Of a stretch of 64,000 bases of DNA, positions 46,397-53,831 are shown piece by piece. The notes under the pieces were generated by a model. It was not told where the DNA came from, made no database searches, and worked only from the letters and a program-made list of their open reading frames with translations. Origin of the DNA: Jatrophihabitans telluris (lineage in GTDB: Bacteria > Actinomycetota > Actinomycetes > Mycobacteriales > Jatrophihabitantaceae); assembly GCF_023516435.1 (NCBI RefSeq), contig NZ_CP097332.1, positions 62,001-126,000 of the forward strand, read 5' to 3'. Within the stretch, counting starts at the first letter, position 1. Every line of letters starts with the position of its first letter. Position numbers and translations under genes: made by a program.

Positions 46397-46909
46397 GTGG
46401 TAGCGATTCGTTTGGAACCAATGGGCGAACAGCATCTGGACGGCGTGCGAAGCCTCGTCCTCGATCCGAGCACCCGGCGCTTCACCCGCATCCCCGAGCC
46501 GCCGCCGGACGGGTTCGAGCGGACCTGGCTGGCCCGCTACCAACAGGGCCGGCTCGACGGCAGCCGGGAGTGCTTCGCCATCTTGGACGAGGCCTCCGGC
46601 GAGTTCTACGGCCTCGTCATGGCCCCGACGCTGGACGCCGAGGAGTCCACGGCCGAACTCGGCTACGCCGTGCTGTCCACAGCCCGCGGCCGGGGCATCG
46701 CGTCCGCCGCCCTGGCCGAACTGTCCCGCTGGACCTTCGCCCGCGGCATCCACCGGATCGAGTTGCTGATCAGCGCGGAGAATCCAGCGTCCAAGGCGGT
46801 CGCCCTGCGGTGCGGTTACCGCTACGAAGGCACGCATCGGTCGATGCACGTCAAGGGCGAGTTCCGCGAGGACACCGAGCGCTGGGCGCGCCTGGCCACC
46901 GACACCTGA
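46397..46909 (+). CDS. GNAT-family N-acetyltransferase (RimJ-like)
   Basis: A 170-residue protein from GTG 46397; TACGGT ends seven bases upstream. The acetyl-CoA loop is recognisable in LGYAVLSTARGRGIASAALAELSRW (~95-120), followed by GIHRIELLISAENPASKAVALRCGYRYEG, typical of the RimJ/RimL type. It acetylates an amine, perhaps an N-terminus or small molecule. Spacing of 28 bases to the NUDIX gene. Confidence 0.9.
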   Translation: MVAIRLEPMGEQHLDGVRSLVLDPSTRRFTRIPEPPPDGFERTWLARYQQGRLDGSRECFAILDEASGEFYGLVMAPTLDAEESTAELGYAVLSTARGRGIASAALAELSRWTFARGIHRIELLISAENPASKAVALRCGYRYEGTHRSMHVKGEFREDTERWARLATDT

Positions 46910-46937
46910 TCGGTGGCCGGTCGGGCAGACTGGGGCC

Positions 46938-47438
46938 GTGACTCCGGCCAAGCCCACCCGCCGCAGCGCCGGACTGCTGCTGTTCCGTCGCGCGCCCGGA
47001 TCGACGGGCATCGAGGTGCTGATCGCCCACACCGGCGGACCGTTCTGGGCGAAGAAGGACACGGCGGCCTGGTCGATTCCCAAGGGCGAGTACGAGGCCG
47101 ACGAACCTGCGCTGGACGCCGCTCGGCGCGAGTTCACCGAGGAGCTCGGGCTGCCGGTGCCCGATGGTGAGTTCATCGACCTCGGTGACGTCACCCAGAA
47201 GAACGGCAAGATCGTCACGGCCTGGGCGTTGGAGGCCGACCTCGATCCGGCTGCGGTCGTGCCCGGCACGTTCTCGATGGAGTTGCCGCGAGGCTCCGGT
47301 CGCTTCGTCGAGGTCCCCGAGGTGGACCGCGTGGCCTGGTTCACCCCCGAGCAGGCCGGTCCCCGCCTGTTCGCAGGGCAGTCGGAGTTTCTGGACCGGC
47401 TGCTCGATCGCGTGAGCGCGGGCCCCGGCGCCTCCTGA
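46938..47438 (+). CDS. NUDIX hydrolase
   Basis: A 166-residue protein from GTG 46938, with CAGACT ending six bases upstream. The Nudix box is seen as PKGEYEADEPALDAARREFTEELG: Gly, the REFxEE core and the following Gly are in order. W..PKGE is typical of the bis(5'-nucleosyl)-tetraphosphatase-like group, which hydrolyses nucleoside diphosphate linkages. Substrate not known. Confidence 0.9.
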   Translation: MTPAKPTRRSAGLLLFRRAPGSTGIEVLIAHTGGPFWAKKDTAAWSIPKGEYEADEPALDAARREFTEELGLPVPDGEFIDLGDVTQKNGKIVTAWALEADLDPAAVVPGTFSMELPRGSGRFVEVPEVDRVAWFTPEQAGPRLFAGQSEFLDRLLDRVSAGPGAS

Positions 47439-47567
47439 CCGCTTCACCCGCCCGTACCCGGCGGACTTTCGTGCTGCACGGGCGGAAACCGGCCACACGG
47501 CCCTGGGGGTAACGCCCGGTCGGTGAAAGGATGGCGGAACCCGTCCAACTCACCGGAGGTCTGGCCC

Positions 47568-48977
47568 ATGCTCCTGCCGATGTCGCCGACCGACTCGATG
47601 TTCCTCACCGTCGAGGCCCGGCAACGTCCGATGCACGTCGGCGGGCTGCACCTGTACCGACCGCCCCCCGACGCCGGGCCCGACTACGTCCATGACCTGT
47701 ATCGCCAGTGGACGTCGGTCACCGAAGTCGCGCCGCTGTTCCGCAAGCGGCCGGCCCGGTCGCTGATCAGCATGGGCCAGTGGGGCTGGGAAGAGGACCA
47801 GCAGTTCGACATCGAGCATCACGTCCGGCACAACGCGCTGCCCAAGCCGGGGCGCATCCTGGAGCTGCTCGCCTTGAGCTCGCGCCTGCACAGCACCCTG
47901 CTCGACCGAAACCGGCCGTTGTGGGAAGCGCACCTCATCGAAGGTCTGGCCGATGGCCGGTTCGCGATCTACTTCAAGATCCACCACGCCCTGGTCGACG
48001 GGATCTCGGCCGCGCGCCTGGTCGGCCGGGTGCTGTCGCCGAGCCCGGAGGAGCGGAACCAGCCCGCACCCTGGGCGGCTCGCCCGCCGACGCCGCAACC
48101 GGTCTCCGAGCCGGAGCTGGCGACCGAGGCCGGAGGCGCCTTCGAGACCGCGACCTCAGCACTGCGGTCGGCGCTGGGGATCGCCGGTGACGCGGCCGGG
48201 ATCCCGAAGGTTCTGGCCCGGACGGTGAAGCGCGGGTTGCGCGACGAGCCGGCTCCGGTCTCCTTCTCCGCCCCCAAGACGATCTTCAACGTGCCGATCA
48301 CCGGTTCGCGTCGCATCGCCGCCCAGTCGTGGCCACTGAGCCGCATCAGGCGCGTCGGAAAGTCCGGTGGGGCCACGGTCAACGACGTCGTCCTGGCGAT
48401 GTGCGCCGGCGCACTGCGGGCCTACCTGACCGAACTCGAGGCGCTGCCGGACACGTCACTGATCGCGATGGTGCCCGTGGCCCTCAACGCGCGAGACCTC
48501 AAGCGAGAAGGTGGCAACGCCGTCGGGGCGGTCATGTGCAACCTCGGTACGCACCTGCCCGACGCCGGGCAGCGCCTGGCCGCGGTGGTCCGGTCGATGA
48601 CCGACGGCAAGGAGGCGCTGTCGAGCATGACTCCGCTGCAGATCCTGGCGATGAGTGCCCTCGGGACGGGACCGCTGCTGTTGCAGGGGATTCCGGGTCT
48701 GCAGAACCTGGCCCGGCCACCGTTCAATCTGATCATCTCCAACGTCCCGGGTCCCCGCCGGCCGCTGTACCTCAACGGCGCCCGCCTGGACGGCATGTAC
48801 CCGCTGTCGATCCCGTTCGACGGCCAGGCCCTCAACATCACGTGCACGAGCTACGCCAGCGAGATGGCGTTCGGGCTGACCGGATGCCGGCGCACCGTGC
48901 CTCACCTGCAGCGACTGCTGGGACACCTGGACCGTGCGCTGACCGACCTGGAGCTGGCCGTCCAAGCCGTCGCCTGA
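47568..48977 (+). CDS. Wax ester synthase/diacylglycerol acyltransferase (WS/DGAT)
   Basis: A 469-residue acyltransferase from ATG 47568, eight bases after GGAGG; a GTG at 47523 is in frame but unsupported. The catalytic motif HHALVDG is present (HHxxxDG), with MSPTDSMFL at the N-terminus and NLIISNVPGPRRPLYLNGARL and GQALNITCTSYASEMAFGLTGC near the C-terminus, all typical. It makes wax esters or triacylglycerol from acyl-CoA at the membrane for storage, common in actinobacteria. Confidence 0.93.
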   Translation: MLLPMSPTDSMFLTVEARQRPMHVGGLHLYRPPPDAGPDYVHDLYRQWTSVTEVAPLFRKRPARSLISMGQWGWEEDQQFDIEHHVRHNALPKPGRILELLALSSRLHSTLLDRNRPLWEAHLIEGLADGRFAIYFKIHHALVDGISAARLVGRVLSPSPEERNQPAPWAARPPTPQPVSEPELATEAGGAFETATSALRSALGIAGDAAGIPKVLARTVKRGLRDEPAPVSFSAPKTIFNVPITGSRRIAAQSWPLSRIRRVGKSGGATVNDVVLAMCAGALRAYLTELEALPDTSLIAMVPVALNARDLKREGGNAVGAVMCNLGTHLPDAGQRLAAVVRSMTDGKEALSSMTPLQILAMSALGTGPLLLQGIPGLQNLARPPFNLIISNVPGPRRPLYLNGARLDGMYPLSIPFDGQALNITCTSYASEMAFGLTGCRRTVPHLQRLLGHLDRALTDLELAVQAVA

Positions 48978-49070
48978 CCGATCCGGCTCGCCGCGGTCGC
49001 CCAGCTGTGGTCGCCCGGCTGCGGTCGCCGCGGTCGCCCGGCCGCGGTCGCCCAGCGGGGGTGGACGCCG

Positions 49071-49769
49071 CTACAAGGTGACGATGCCCCGCGGTGTTCG
49101 AAGGACGGCGGACAGCCGTGCGTCCGGACCGGTTTCGACCTGCAGGATCAGGCCGATCGTCGACAGGGCGCGCCGGATCGGCTCGGGTTCCGGAGTCGTC
49201 GCGGTCAGGGCGAGCAGGTCGGCCTGGGCGAGTCCGGTTGCACTCGGATGGACGCTGTCTCGCCAGTCGATGAGGAAGGGCAGCAATCCACCGGCAGTAC
49301 TGACCGAGTCCGGGGTGAGCCGCCACTGAAGTAGGTCCCCGGACGGGGTCTGACGGGACATCGACGCCACCGCGCCCGGATCGTAACCGCGGGCCCGTGC
49401 GTCCACGAGGCACTGGTCCAGATCGGAGGGGCGCACGCACCAGGTGAGCAAGCGCGGCTCGGTCAGCCGCCCGACTCCGAACGGCATGCTCGCCGGCTCG
49501 GCGGCGGCGGCGCGGTCCGGGTCAGGGTCGCGGTCGGGGTCGGGGTCGGGGTCAGGGTCGCGGTCGGGGTCAGGGTCGGGGTCGCGCTCCGGGTCCGGGC
49601 CGATGATTTCCAGGTAGCGCCCCGGCCCGAGGCCCAGGAGGTAGTTCGCGGTTCCGCGACCGAGGTGACGGCCGCCGGGCACCGGAGCCAGGCCCGTCCG
49701 TTCGGCGAACTCGGCGACGCCGTCGATCAAGGACGGCACGCCGTAGACGAGGTGGTCGAGCTCGGGCAC
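49071..49769 (-). CDS. Glyoxalase-like (VOC) domain protein
   Basis: About 232 residues from GTG 49769: TAGCGT (minus strand, 49776-49781) ends six bases before it, so I prefer it to GTG 49775. ELDHLVYGVPSLIDGVAEFAERTGL and GTANYLLGLGPGRYLEIIGP match the glyoxalase-like PF13468 group. A run of Asp-Pro/Arg dipeptides (~55-85), encoded by a 6-bp repeat, is inserted in the middle. No function known. Confidence 0.8.
   Translation of the reverse strand: MPELDHLVYGVPSLIDGVAEFAERTGLAPVPGGRHLGRGTANYLLGLGPGRYLEIIGPDPERDPDPDPDRDPDPDPDPDRDPDPDRAAAAEPASMPFGVGRLTEPRLLTWCVRPSDLDQCLVDARARGYDPGAVASMSRQTPSGDLLQWRLTPDSVSTAGGLLPFLIDWRDSVHPSATGLAQADLLALTATTPEPEPIRRALSTIGLILQVETGPDARLSAVLRTPRGIVTL
49516..49600 (-). 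repeat. GGGTCN hexamer repeat inside the VOC gene
   Basis: About fourteen imperfect hexamers (GGGTCG, GGGTCA, CGGTCG) encode alternating Asp-Pro and Asp-Arg residues. Multiples of six keep the frame, so the length can vary without loss of the gene. Confidence 0.85.
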
Positions 49770-49816
49770 CCTCACACGCTAGCGGAGGGTCTCACCGAAC
49801 AGCCGAGAACGCGTGC

Positions 49817-50245
49817 TCAGCAGCACTCGGCGGTCTGATCACAGCACTGGTCGGCTTCCTCGGGCGAGCGGAAGGTGGCCGAGTCGGCCAGCACGGTGTA
49901 GATCTCCCAGCGCTCACCGCTCGGTGCGCCCTGGACCCAGAACTTGTCCTGCTTGGCGTAGCAACAGGTGGTCCCCCGCTCGTCGAGAGACGCGAGGCCG
50001 GCCGTCGCGAGCCTGCTCTGCGCGGCGTCCACCTCTCCGATGTCCGCGACCTCGACGCCGAGGTGGTTGATGGAACCCGCGTCGTCCGCGTTCTGCAGCA
50101 GAACCAGCTTCAGCGGCGGGTCGGCCACGGCGAAGTTGGCGTACCCGTCCCTGACCTTGGCCGGGGCGGTGTCGAAAAGCTTGCTGTAGAAGGCAATCGC
50201 CTCGTCCAGGTCGGCGACGTTGAGGGCCAGTTGTACTCGGGACAT
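49817..50245 (-). CDS. arsI: ArsI/CadI-family metalloenzyme (arsenic resistance)
   Basis: A 142-residue VOC protein with GGAGGAG before ATG 50245. SRVQLALNVADLDEAIAFYSKLF, NHLGVEV, and the cysteine pair in TTCCYAKQDKFWV with the final CCDQTAECC are hallmarks of the ArsI/CadI group, in which vicinal cysteines bind trivalent arsenicals and an Fe centre breaks the C-As bond. Cadmium binding is the alternative. It is divergent from arsR and controlled from the same gap. Confidence 0.9.
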   Translation of the reverse strand: MSRVQLALNVADLDEAIAFYSKLFDTAPAKVRDGYANFAVADPPLKLVLLQNADDAGSINHLGVEVADIGEVDAAQSRLATAGLASLDERGTTCCYAKQDKFWVQGAPSGERWEIYTVLADSATFRSPEEADQCCDQTAECC

Positions 50246-50265
50246 CGTTACTCCTCCGGGTCATG

Positions 50266-50277
50266 ACATCGATGGAC
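50266..50277. promoter_or_regulatory. ArsR operator, arsI side
   Basis: GACATCGATGGA matches the perfect palindrome GACATCGATGTC in 10 of 12 positions. It lies close to the transcription start expected from TATATA (minus strand, about 50281-50286), so binding would block arsI. Confidence 0.55.
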
Positions 50278-50301
50278 GTCTATATACGGGCTCGGCTCAG
50301 G

Positions 50302-50331
50302 TTGCACCCAGACATCGATGTCTGTCAATAT
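50302..50331 (+). promoter_or_regulatory. arsR promoter (leaderless)
   Basis: TTGCAC (50302-50307), 18 bases, and CAATAT (50326-50331) are followed after six bases by the GTG of arsR. The palindromic operator sits in the spacer between the two hexamers. Confidence 0.55.
50311..50322. promoter_or_regulatory. ArsR operator, arsR side
   Basis: GACATCGATGTC is a perfect 12-bp palindrome between the -35 and -10 of arsR, 45 bases from the arsI-side site. Confidence 0.65.
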
Positions 50332-50337
50332 CGACCG

Positions 50338-50697
50338 GTGTCGAAGTCTCTGACGGTCCTGTCCCCGGTCGATACCGTGGCGTGCTGCTCGCCGCTGTCC
50401 CGCGAGCCCCTGTCCCAACCGGCGGCCGAACAGATCAGCCTGCTTCTCAAGGCTCTCGCCGACCCGGTGCGGCTGCGCCTGATGTCGCTGGTGGCTTCGC
50501 ACGAGGGCGGTGAGGCCTGCGTCTGCGATCTCAACGATGCCTTCGACCTGTCCCAGCCGACCATCTCCCATCACCTCAAGGTGCTGCACGAGTCCGGCCT
50601 GCTCGAGCGCGACAAGCGCGGAGTCTGGGTGTACTACCGCGCCAGCGCAACGGCCCTGCGCGGCCTGGCCGAGTTGATCGGCACGACCAGCCCGTGA
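50338..50697 (+). CDS. arsR: ArsR-family metalloregulatory repressor
   Basis: A 119-residue winged-helix repressor. I start it at GTG 50338, six bases after the CAATAT -10; the longer frame to 50263 would contain the operators. The Cys pair in VACCSP (about 16-17) and CVC in EACVCDLNDAF (~60-62) fit the As(III) site of corynebacterial ArsR (two vicinal Cys plus one later Cys). LSQPTISHHLKVLHESGLL is the recognition helix. It should release DNA on As(III) binding and derepress both arsI and its own operon. Confidence 0.92.
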   Translation: MSKSLTVLSPVDTVACCSPLSREPLSQPAAEQISLLLKALADPVRLRLMSLVASHEGGEACVCDLNDAFDLSQPTISHHLKVLHESGLLERDKRGVWVYYRASATALRGLAELIGTTSP

Positions 50698-51404
50698 CCG
50701 TCGCCCTGGCTCGTCGGGCGCTGGCCGAGTTCGTCGGCACGGCCTTCCTCGTCGCCACCGTCGTCGGCTCCGGAATCGCCGCGGTACGGCTGTCCCCGCA
50801 CGACGTCGGCCTGCAACTGCTGGAGAACAGCCTCGTGACCGGGGCCGCGCTGGTCGCGCTCATCCTGGCGCTGCAGCCGGTGTCGGCGGCGTTCAACCCG
50901 GTCGTGAGCATGGTCGAACGCCTGCTCGGCGAGCTCGACAACCTCGCCGCGATCGTCCTCATCGCCTCCCAGGTCGCCGGCGGATGCCTCGGCGCCATCG
51001 TGGCGAACCTGATGTTCGGACTACCCGCGGTCACCCTCTCGGCTCACCACCGCACGGGCGCCGGTCTGTGGTTGGCGGAGGTCGTGGCCACCTTCGGCCT
51101 GGTGCTGCTCGTCCTGGCCACGCTGCGCGGTGATCGCGCTGACCGGGTGGCCTACGTCGTCGGCGGGTACATCGTGGCCGCTTACTGGTTCACCAGCTCC
51201 ACCAGCTTCGCCAATCCGGCCGTCACCATCGCGCGAACCCTGTCGGATTCGTTCGCGGGCATCGCACCCCGCTCCGCGCCCATGTTCGTCCTCATGCAGG
51301 TCGTGGGCGGATTGCTCGGCCTCGCGGTGATACGAGGGCTGCATCCCGCCACGAAGGATTCCCCGGAACCGTCCGCTCTCGACCAAGGAGCCGTCCATGA
51401 CTGA
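50694..51404 (+). CDS. Aquaporin/MIP channel of the arsenic operon
   Basis: A 236-residue six-helix channel overlapping arsR by four bases (GTGA). The two half-helix motifs are AAFNPVVS (~65) and SFANPAVT (~155), that is NPV and NPA. In the arsenic operon of Sinorhizobium meliloti the aquaglyceroporin AqpS, with ArsC, lets As(III) leave by diffusion; the same gene order here suggests this channel replaces an ArsB/Acr3 pump. It overlaps arsC by eight bases. Confidence 0.9.
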   Translation: MTVALARRALAEFVGTAFLVATVVGSGIAAVRLSPHDVGLQLLENSLVTGAALVALILALQPVSAAFNPVVSMVERLLGELDNLAAIVLIASQVAGGCLGAIVANLMFGLPAVTLSAHHRTGAGLWLAEVVATFGLVLLVLATLRGDRADRVAYVVGGYIVAAYWFTSSTSFANPAVTIARTLSDSFAGIAPRSAPMFVLMQVVGGLLGLAVIRGLHPATKDSPEPSALDQGAVHD

Positions 51405-51810
51405 CCGGCCTTCCGTTCTCTTCGTCTGTGTCCACAACGCCGGACGATCTCAGATGGCCGCGGGGTGGCTGACCCACCTGGCCGGCGACCGGGTCGAGGT
51501 CCGCTCCGCGGGCTCGGAACCCGCCGAGACGATCAACCCCGCGGCCGTCGCCGCGATGCGCGAGATCGGAATCGACATCGCCGGAGAGCAGCCCAAACGC
51601 CTTCACCCGGACGCGGTCGCGACCTCCGACGTCGTCGTCACGATGGGCTGCGGTGACACCTGCCCCTACTTCCCCGGGGTGCGCTACGAGGATTGGCAGC
51701 TCACCGATCCGGCCGGCCAGCCCATCGAGGTGGTCCGGCAGGTGCGTGACGAGATCAAGGCACGGATCGAAGTCCTGGTCGAGCAACTGCTGCCCACACC
51801 GAAACAGTGA
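51397..51810 (+). CDS. arsC: Arsenate reductase, low-molecular-weight phosphatase fold
   Basis: A 137-residue enzyme with AAGGAGCC before ATG 51397. The P-loop is CVHNAGRSQMA (CX5R with nucleophile at residue ~11), and VTMGCGDTCPYFPG carries the later cysteines used in the thiol relay. The final DPAGQPIEVVRQVRDEI fits the family. It reduces As(V) to As(III), using mycothiol/mycoredoxin or thioredoxin. Last gene of arsR-aqp-arsC. Confidence 0.94.
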   Translation: MTDRPSVLFVCVHNAGRSQMAAGWLTHLAGDRVEVRSAGSEPAETINPAAVAAMREIGIDIAGEQPKRLHPDAVATSDVVVTMGCGDTCPYFPGVRYEDWQLTDPAGQPIEVVRQVRDEIKARIEVLVEQLLPTPKQ

Positions 51811-51828
51811 CGGCCCGCGGCCCGGCGT

Positions 51829-52920
51829 TCAGCTCGTGCGGCAGTCGGTCAGGGTCGTGTCGAGCACCTGTACCCCACCCGAGCCCACCGCCAGCACCGT
51901 CTGCCCGCTGCCGGCGATCTCACCGGTGTAGCCCGTGAACGACTGCAGCGTCAGGGCGCTGACTCCGGTCGCGCAGCTGAGCACGCCCCGATTCTGGATC
52001 CACAGCCGACCCGCGGCCGCCGACACCGACACGTTGGCGTCGTAACTCGTGTTCTCCGGCGCTCCGACGAGGGCTCGCAGCGAAGCCGGATCGAGCCGAA
52101 CCAGCCAACCCGCGTTGTCCAGTCGCCGGCCCGCCACCCACAGATCGCCGCCATCGGCCACCGCCACGCTCACGTGGAGCAGCTCGAAGCTGGTGTCGGC
52201 GGCGACCTTGGGGTGATCGACCACGGTCCCCCCGCGCCCGTAGTAGGGAGTACGGGTGACGGAGGAGATCGTGGTGCGGACACCTGCGGTCGAAGCCACG
52301 ATCAAGCGCTGATTGACCTGATCGAGGGCCAGCCAGCGCACCGGATTGACGATCTTGGTCACCGCCTGGGGTCGAGACGAGTTCCCGTCGAGGATGTACA
52401 GGCCCGTCTCGGCCCCGATCCACATCCGGTCACCGTCGGGTGCCACCGCATCAATGACCAGCGGAATGACTCGCTCGCTCAGCTTGCTCAGCGAGAGCGG
52501 GTCCAGCTCGGTGACCAGCGTGTCGGCGCCGCGGTAACTGAAGACCCACAGCCGGTTGACCTCGGGATCGAGGACCACGTGGTACGCGTTCTGGTCGACG
52601 GCCACCGAGGTCAGCAGCTCGGTGGGCCGGGACGGGTCCAGGCGGTAGACCCGGGACGGACCGGTGGCCAGGGTGTACAGCAGCGGCAATTCGCCGGTCA
52701 CGTCGCTGGGGCGGCCAGGTACGTTCACCGGCCGTATCGGATTCGGCTTGGTCACCGGGACCGTGGGCGCGGGCCCCGGCCGCGCGTGCCCGACCCGATG
52801 CCGGTTGGCCACCCCCACGACGGCCACGATCAGCACCAGGACGGCCACGACGGCCGCCGTGCTCAGGCGGCCACGTGGCGCCGGTGGCGCCGGGTAGTCG
52901 TCCAGACCTGGAGCGATCAC
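51829..52920 (-). CDS. Membrane-anchored propeller-like protein of unknown function
   Basis: A 363-residue protein from GTG 52920. A Pro-rich N-tail is followed by one membrane segment (LSTAAVVAVLVLIVAVVGVANR, ~19-40) and a Pro/Thr linker. From ~75 onward, repeated strands such as YRLDPSRPTELLTSVAVD, NRLWVFSYRG, DRMWIGAETGLYILDG and GDLWVAGRRLDN suggest a beta-propeller facing outward. Two Cys (LSCATG, TDCRTS) may be disulfide-linked. It is divergent from the two-component system and might serve as its sensor partner, which is a guess. Confidence 0.75.
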   Translation of the reverse strand: MIAPGLDDYPAPPAPRGRLSTAAVVAVLVLIVAVVGVANRHRVGHARPGPAPTVPVTKPNPIRPVNVPGRPSDVTGELPLLYTLATGPSRVYRLDPSRPTELLTSVAVDQNAYHVVLDPEVNRLWVFSYRGADTLVTELDPLSLSKLSERVIPLVIDAVAPDGDRMWIGAETGLYILDGNSSRPQAVTKIVNPVRWLALDQVNQRLIVASTAGVRTTISSVTRTPYYGRGGTVVDHPKVAADTSFELLHVSVAVADGGDLWVAGRRLDNAGWLVRLDPASLRALVGAPENTSYDANVSVSAAAGRLWIQNRGVLSCATGVSALTLQSFTGYTGEIAGSGQTVLAVGSGGVQVLDTTLTDCRTS

Positions 52921-52958
52921 TCAGTCAGCATGCGACGAGACCAAGGCTGTGCGACCGC

Positions 52959-53001
52959 CGTTGTTCAGATCGTTACCGGCCCTGGCGGGTAACGAACAAC
53001 G
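52959..53001. other. Bulged inverted repeat in the divergent gap
   Basis: CGTTGTT(CAGAT)CGTTACC on the left pairs with GGTAACGAACAACG on the right: fourteen base pairs with a five-base bulge and a ten-base loop. It lies 90 bases before the response-regulator start and could be an operator or RNA hairpin. Confidence 0.5.
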
Positions 53002-53090
53002 CCGCGAGGCCGATCAGGCCGCGGCGGTTCGAACGAAACCCGAACATCAGGGTGACCTGCTGCCGAGCCGGGCTCAGTAGCATCCCGCGT

Positions 53091-53831
53091 ATGCCGACCG
53101 TCGCGCCCGCCGCGCCCGCCGGCACCGTGCGGGGACTCGTCCTGGTCGTCGAGGACGAGTCCAGCATCGCCGACGTGATCAGGCTGAACCTGGTCCAGGC
53201 CGGGTACGGCGTGCACATCGAGCGCGACGGGCTGGGCGCGCTGAGCGCGGTGCAGCGGTTGCGGCCGGCCGCGATCGTCCTGGACGTCGGGCTACCCGGG
53301 TTGGACGGTGTCGAGGTGTGCCGGCGGCTGCGCGCGTCCGGTGACTGGACACCGGTGCTGTTCGCCACCGCCCGCGACGACGAGGTCGACCGGATCGTCG
53401 GGCTGGAACTGGGTGCCGACGACTACATCACCAAACCGTTCTCGCCCCGGGAACTGACCGCGCGGGTGACCAGCGTGCTTCGCCGCACCCACGGCGTCGC
53501 CGCCGCTCGTCCGCCGCTCACCATGGGCACGGTCACCGTGGACGAGACCGAACGGCGCGTTTTCGTGGGCGATTCCGAGGTGGAGCTGACCGCGACCGAG
53601 TTCGAGTTGCTGGCGTTCCTGATGCGCAGACCCGGTCGCGTCTACAGCCGCGAACAGCTGATCAGCGAGGTCTGGGGCTACTCGGCGATCGCCGGGGTCC
53701 GGACCGTCGATGTGCACGTCGCCCAGGTCCGGGCCAAGCTCGCCGACGCCAGTCCGATCCGCACCGTGCGCGGCGTCGGCTACGCGGCCGAGGACCCGTC
53801 CCGGTCCGGGCGCGGTCGGCGCGACGGATGA
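53091..53831 (+). CDS. OmpR/PhoB-family response regulator
   Basis: A 246-residue protein from ATG 53091; TAGCAT ends seven bases upstream, so leaderless, and the longer frame is rejected. The receiver domain (~15-130) has acidic VEDE, the phospho-acceptor Asp in LDVGLPGLDG and Lys in YITKPFSPREL. The winged-helix domain (~150-235) has ELTATEFELLAFLMRRPGRVYSREQLISEVWGY and VDVHVAQVRAKL. It overlaps its kinase gene by four bases. Confidence 0.93.
   Translation: MPTVAPAAPAGTVRGLVLVVEDESSIADVIRLNLVQAGYGVHIERDGLGALSAVQRLRPAAIVLDVGLPGLDGVEVCRRLRASGDWTPVLFATARDDEVDRIVGLELGADDYITKPFSPRELTARVTSVLRRTHGVAAARPPLTMGTVTVDETERRVFVGDSEVELTATEFELLAFLMRRPGRVYSREQLISEVWGYSAIAGVRTVDVHVAQVRAKLADASPIRTVRGVGYAAEDPSRSGRGRRDG

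Noticed and set aside
50263-50337. ArsR starting at 50263
   Set aside because: The extra part would cover both operators and the promoter; GTG 50338 follows a -10 at leaderless distance and gives the normal ArsR length.
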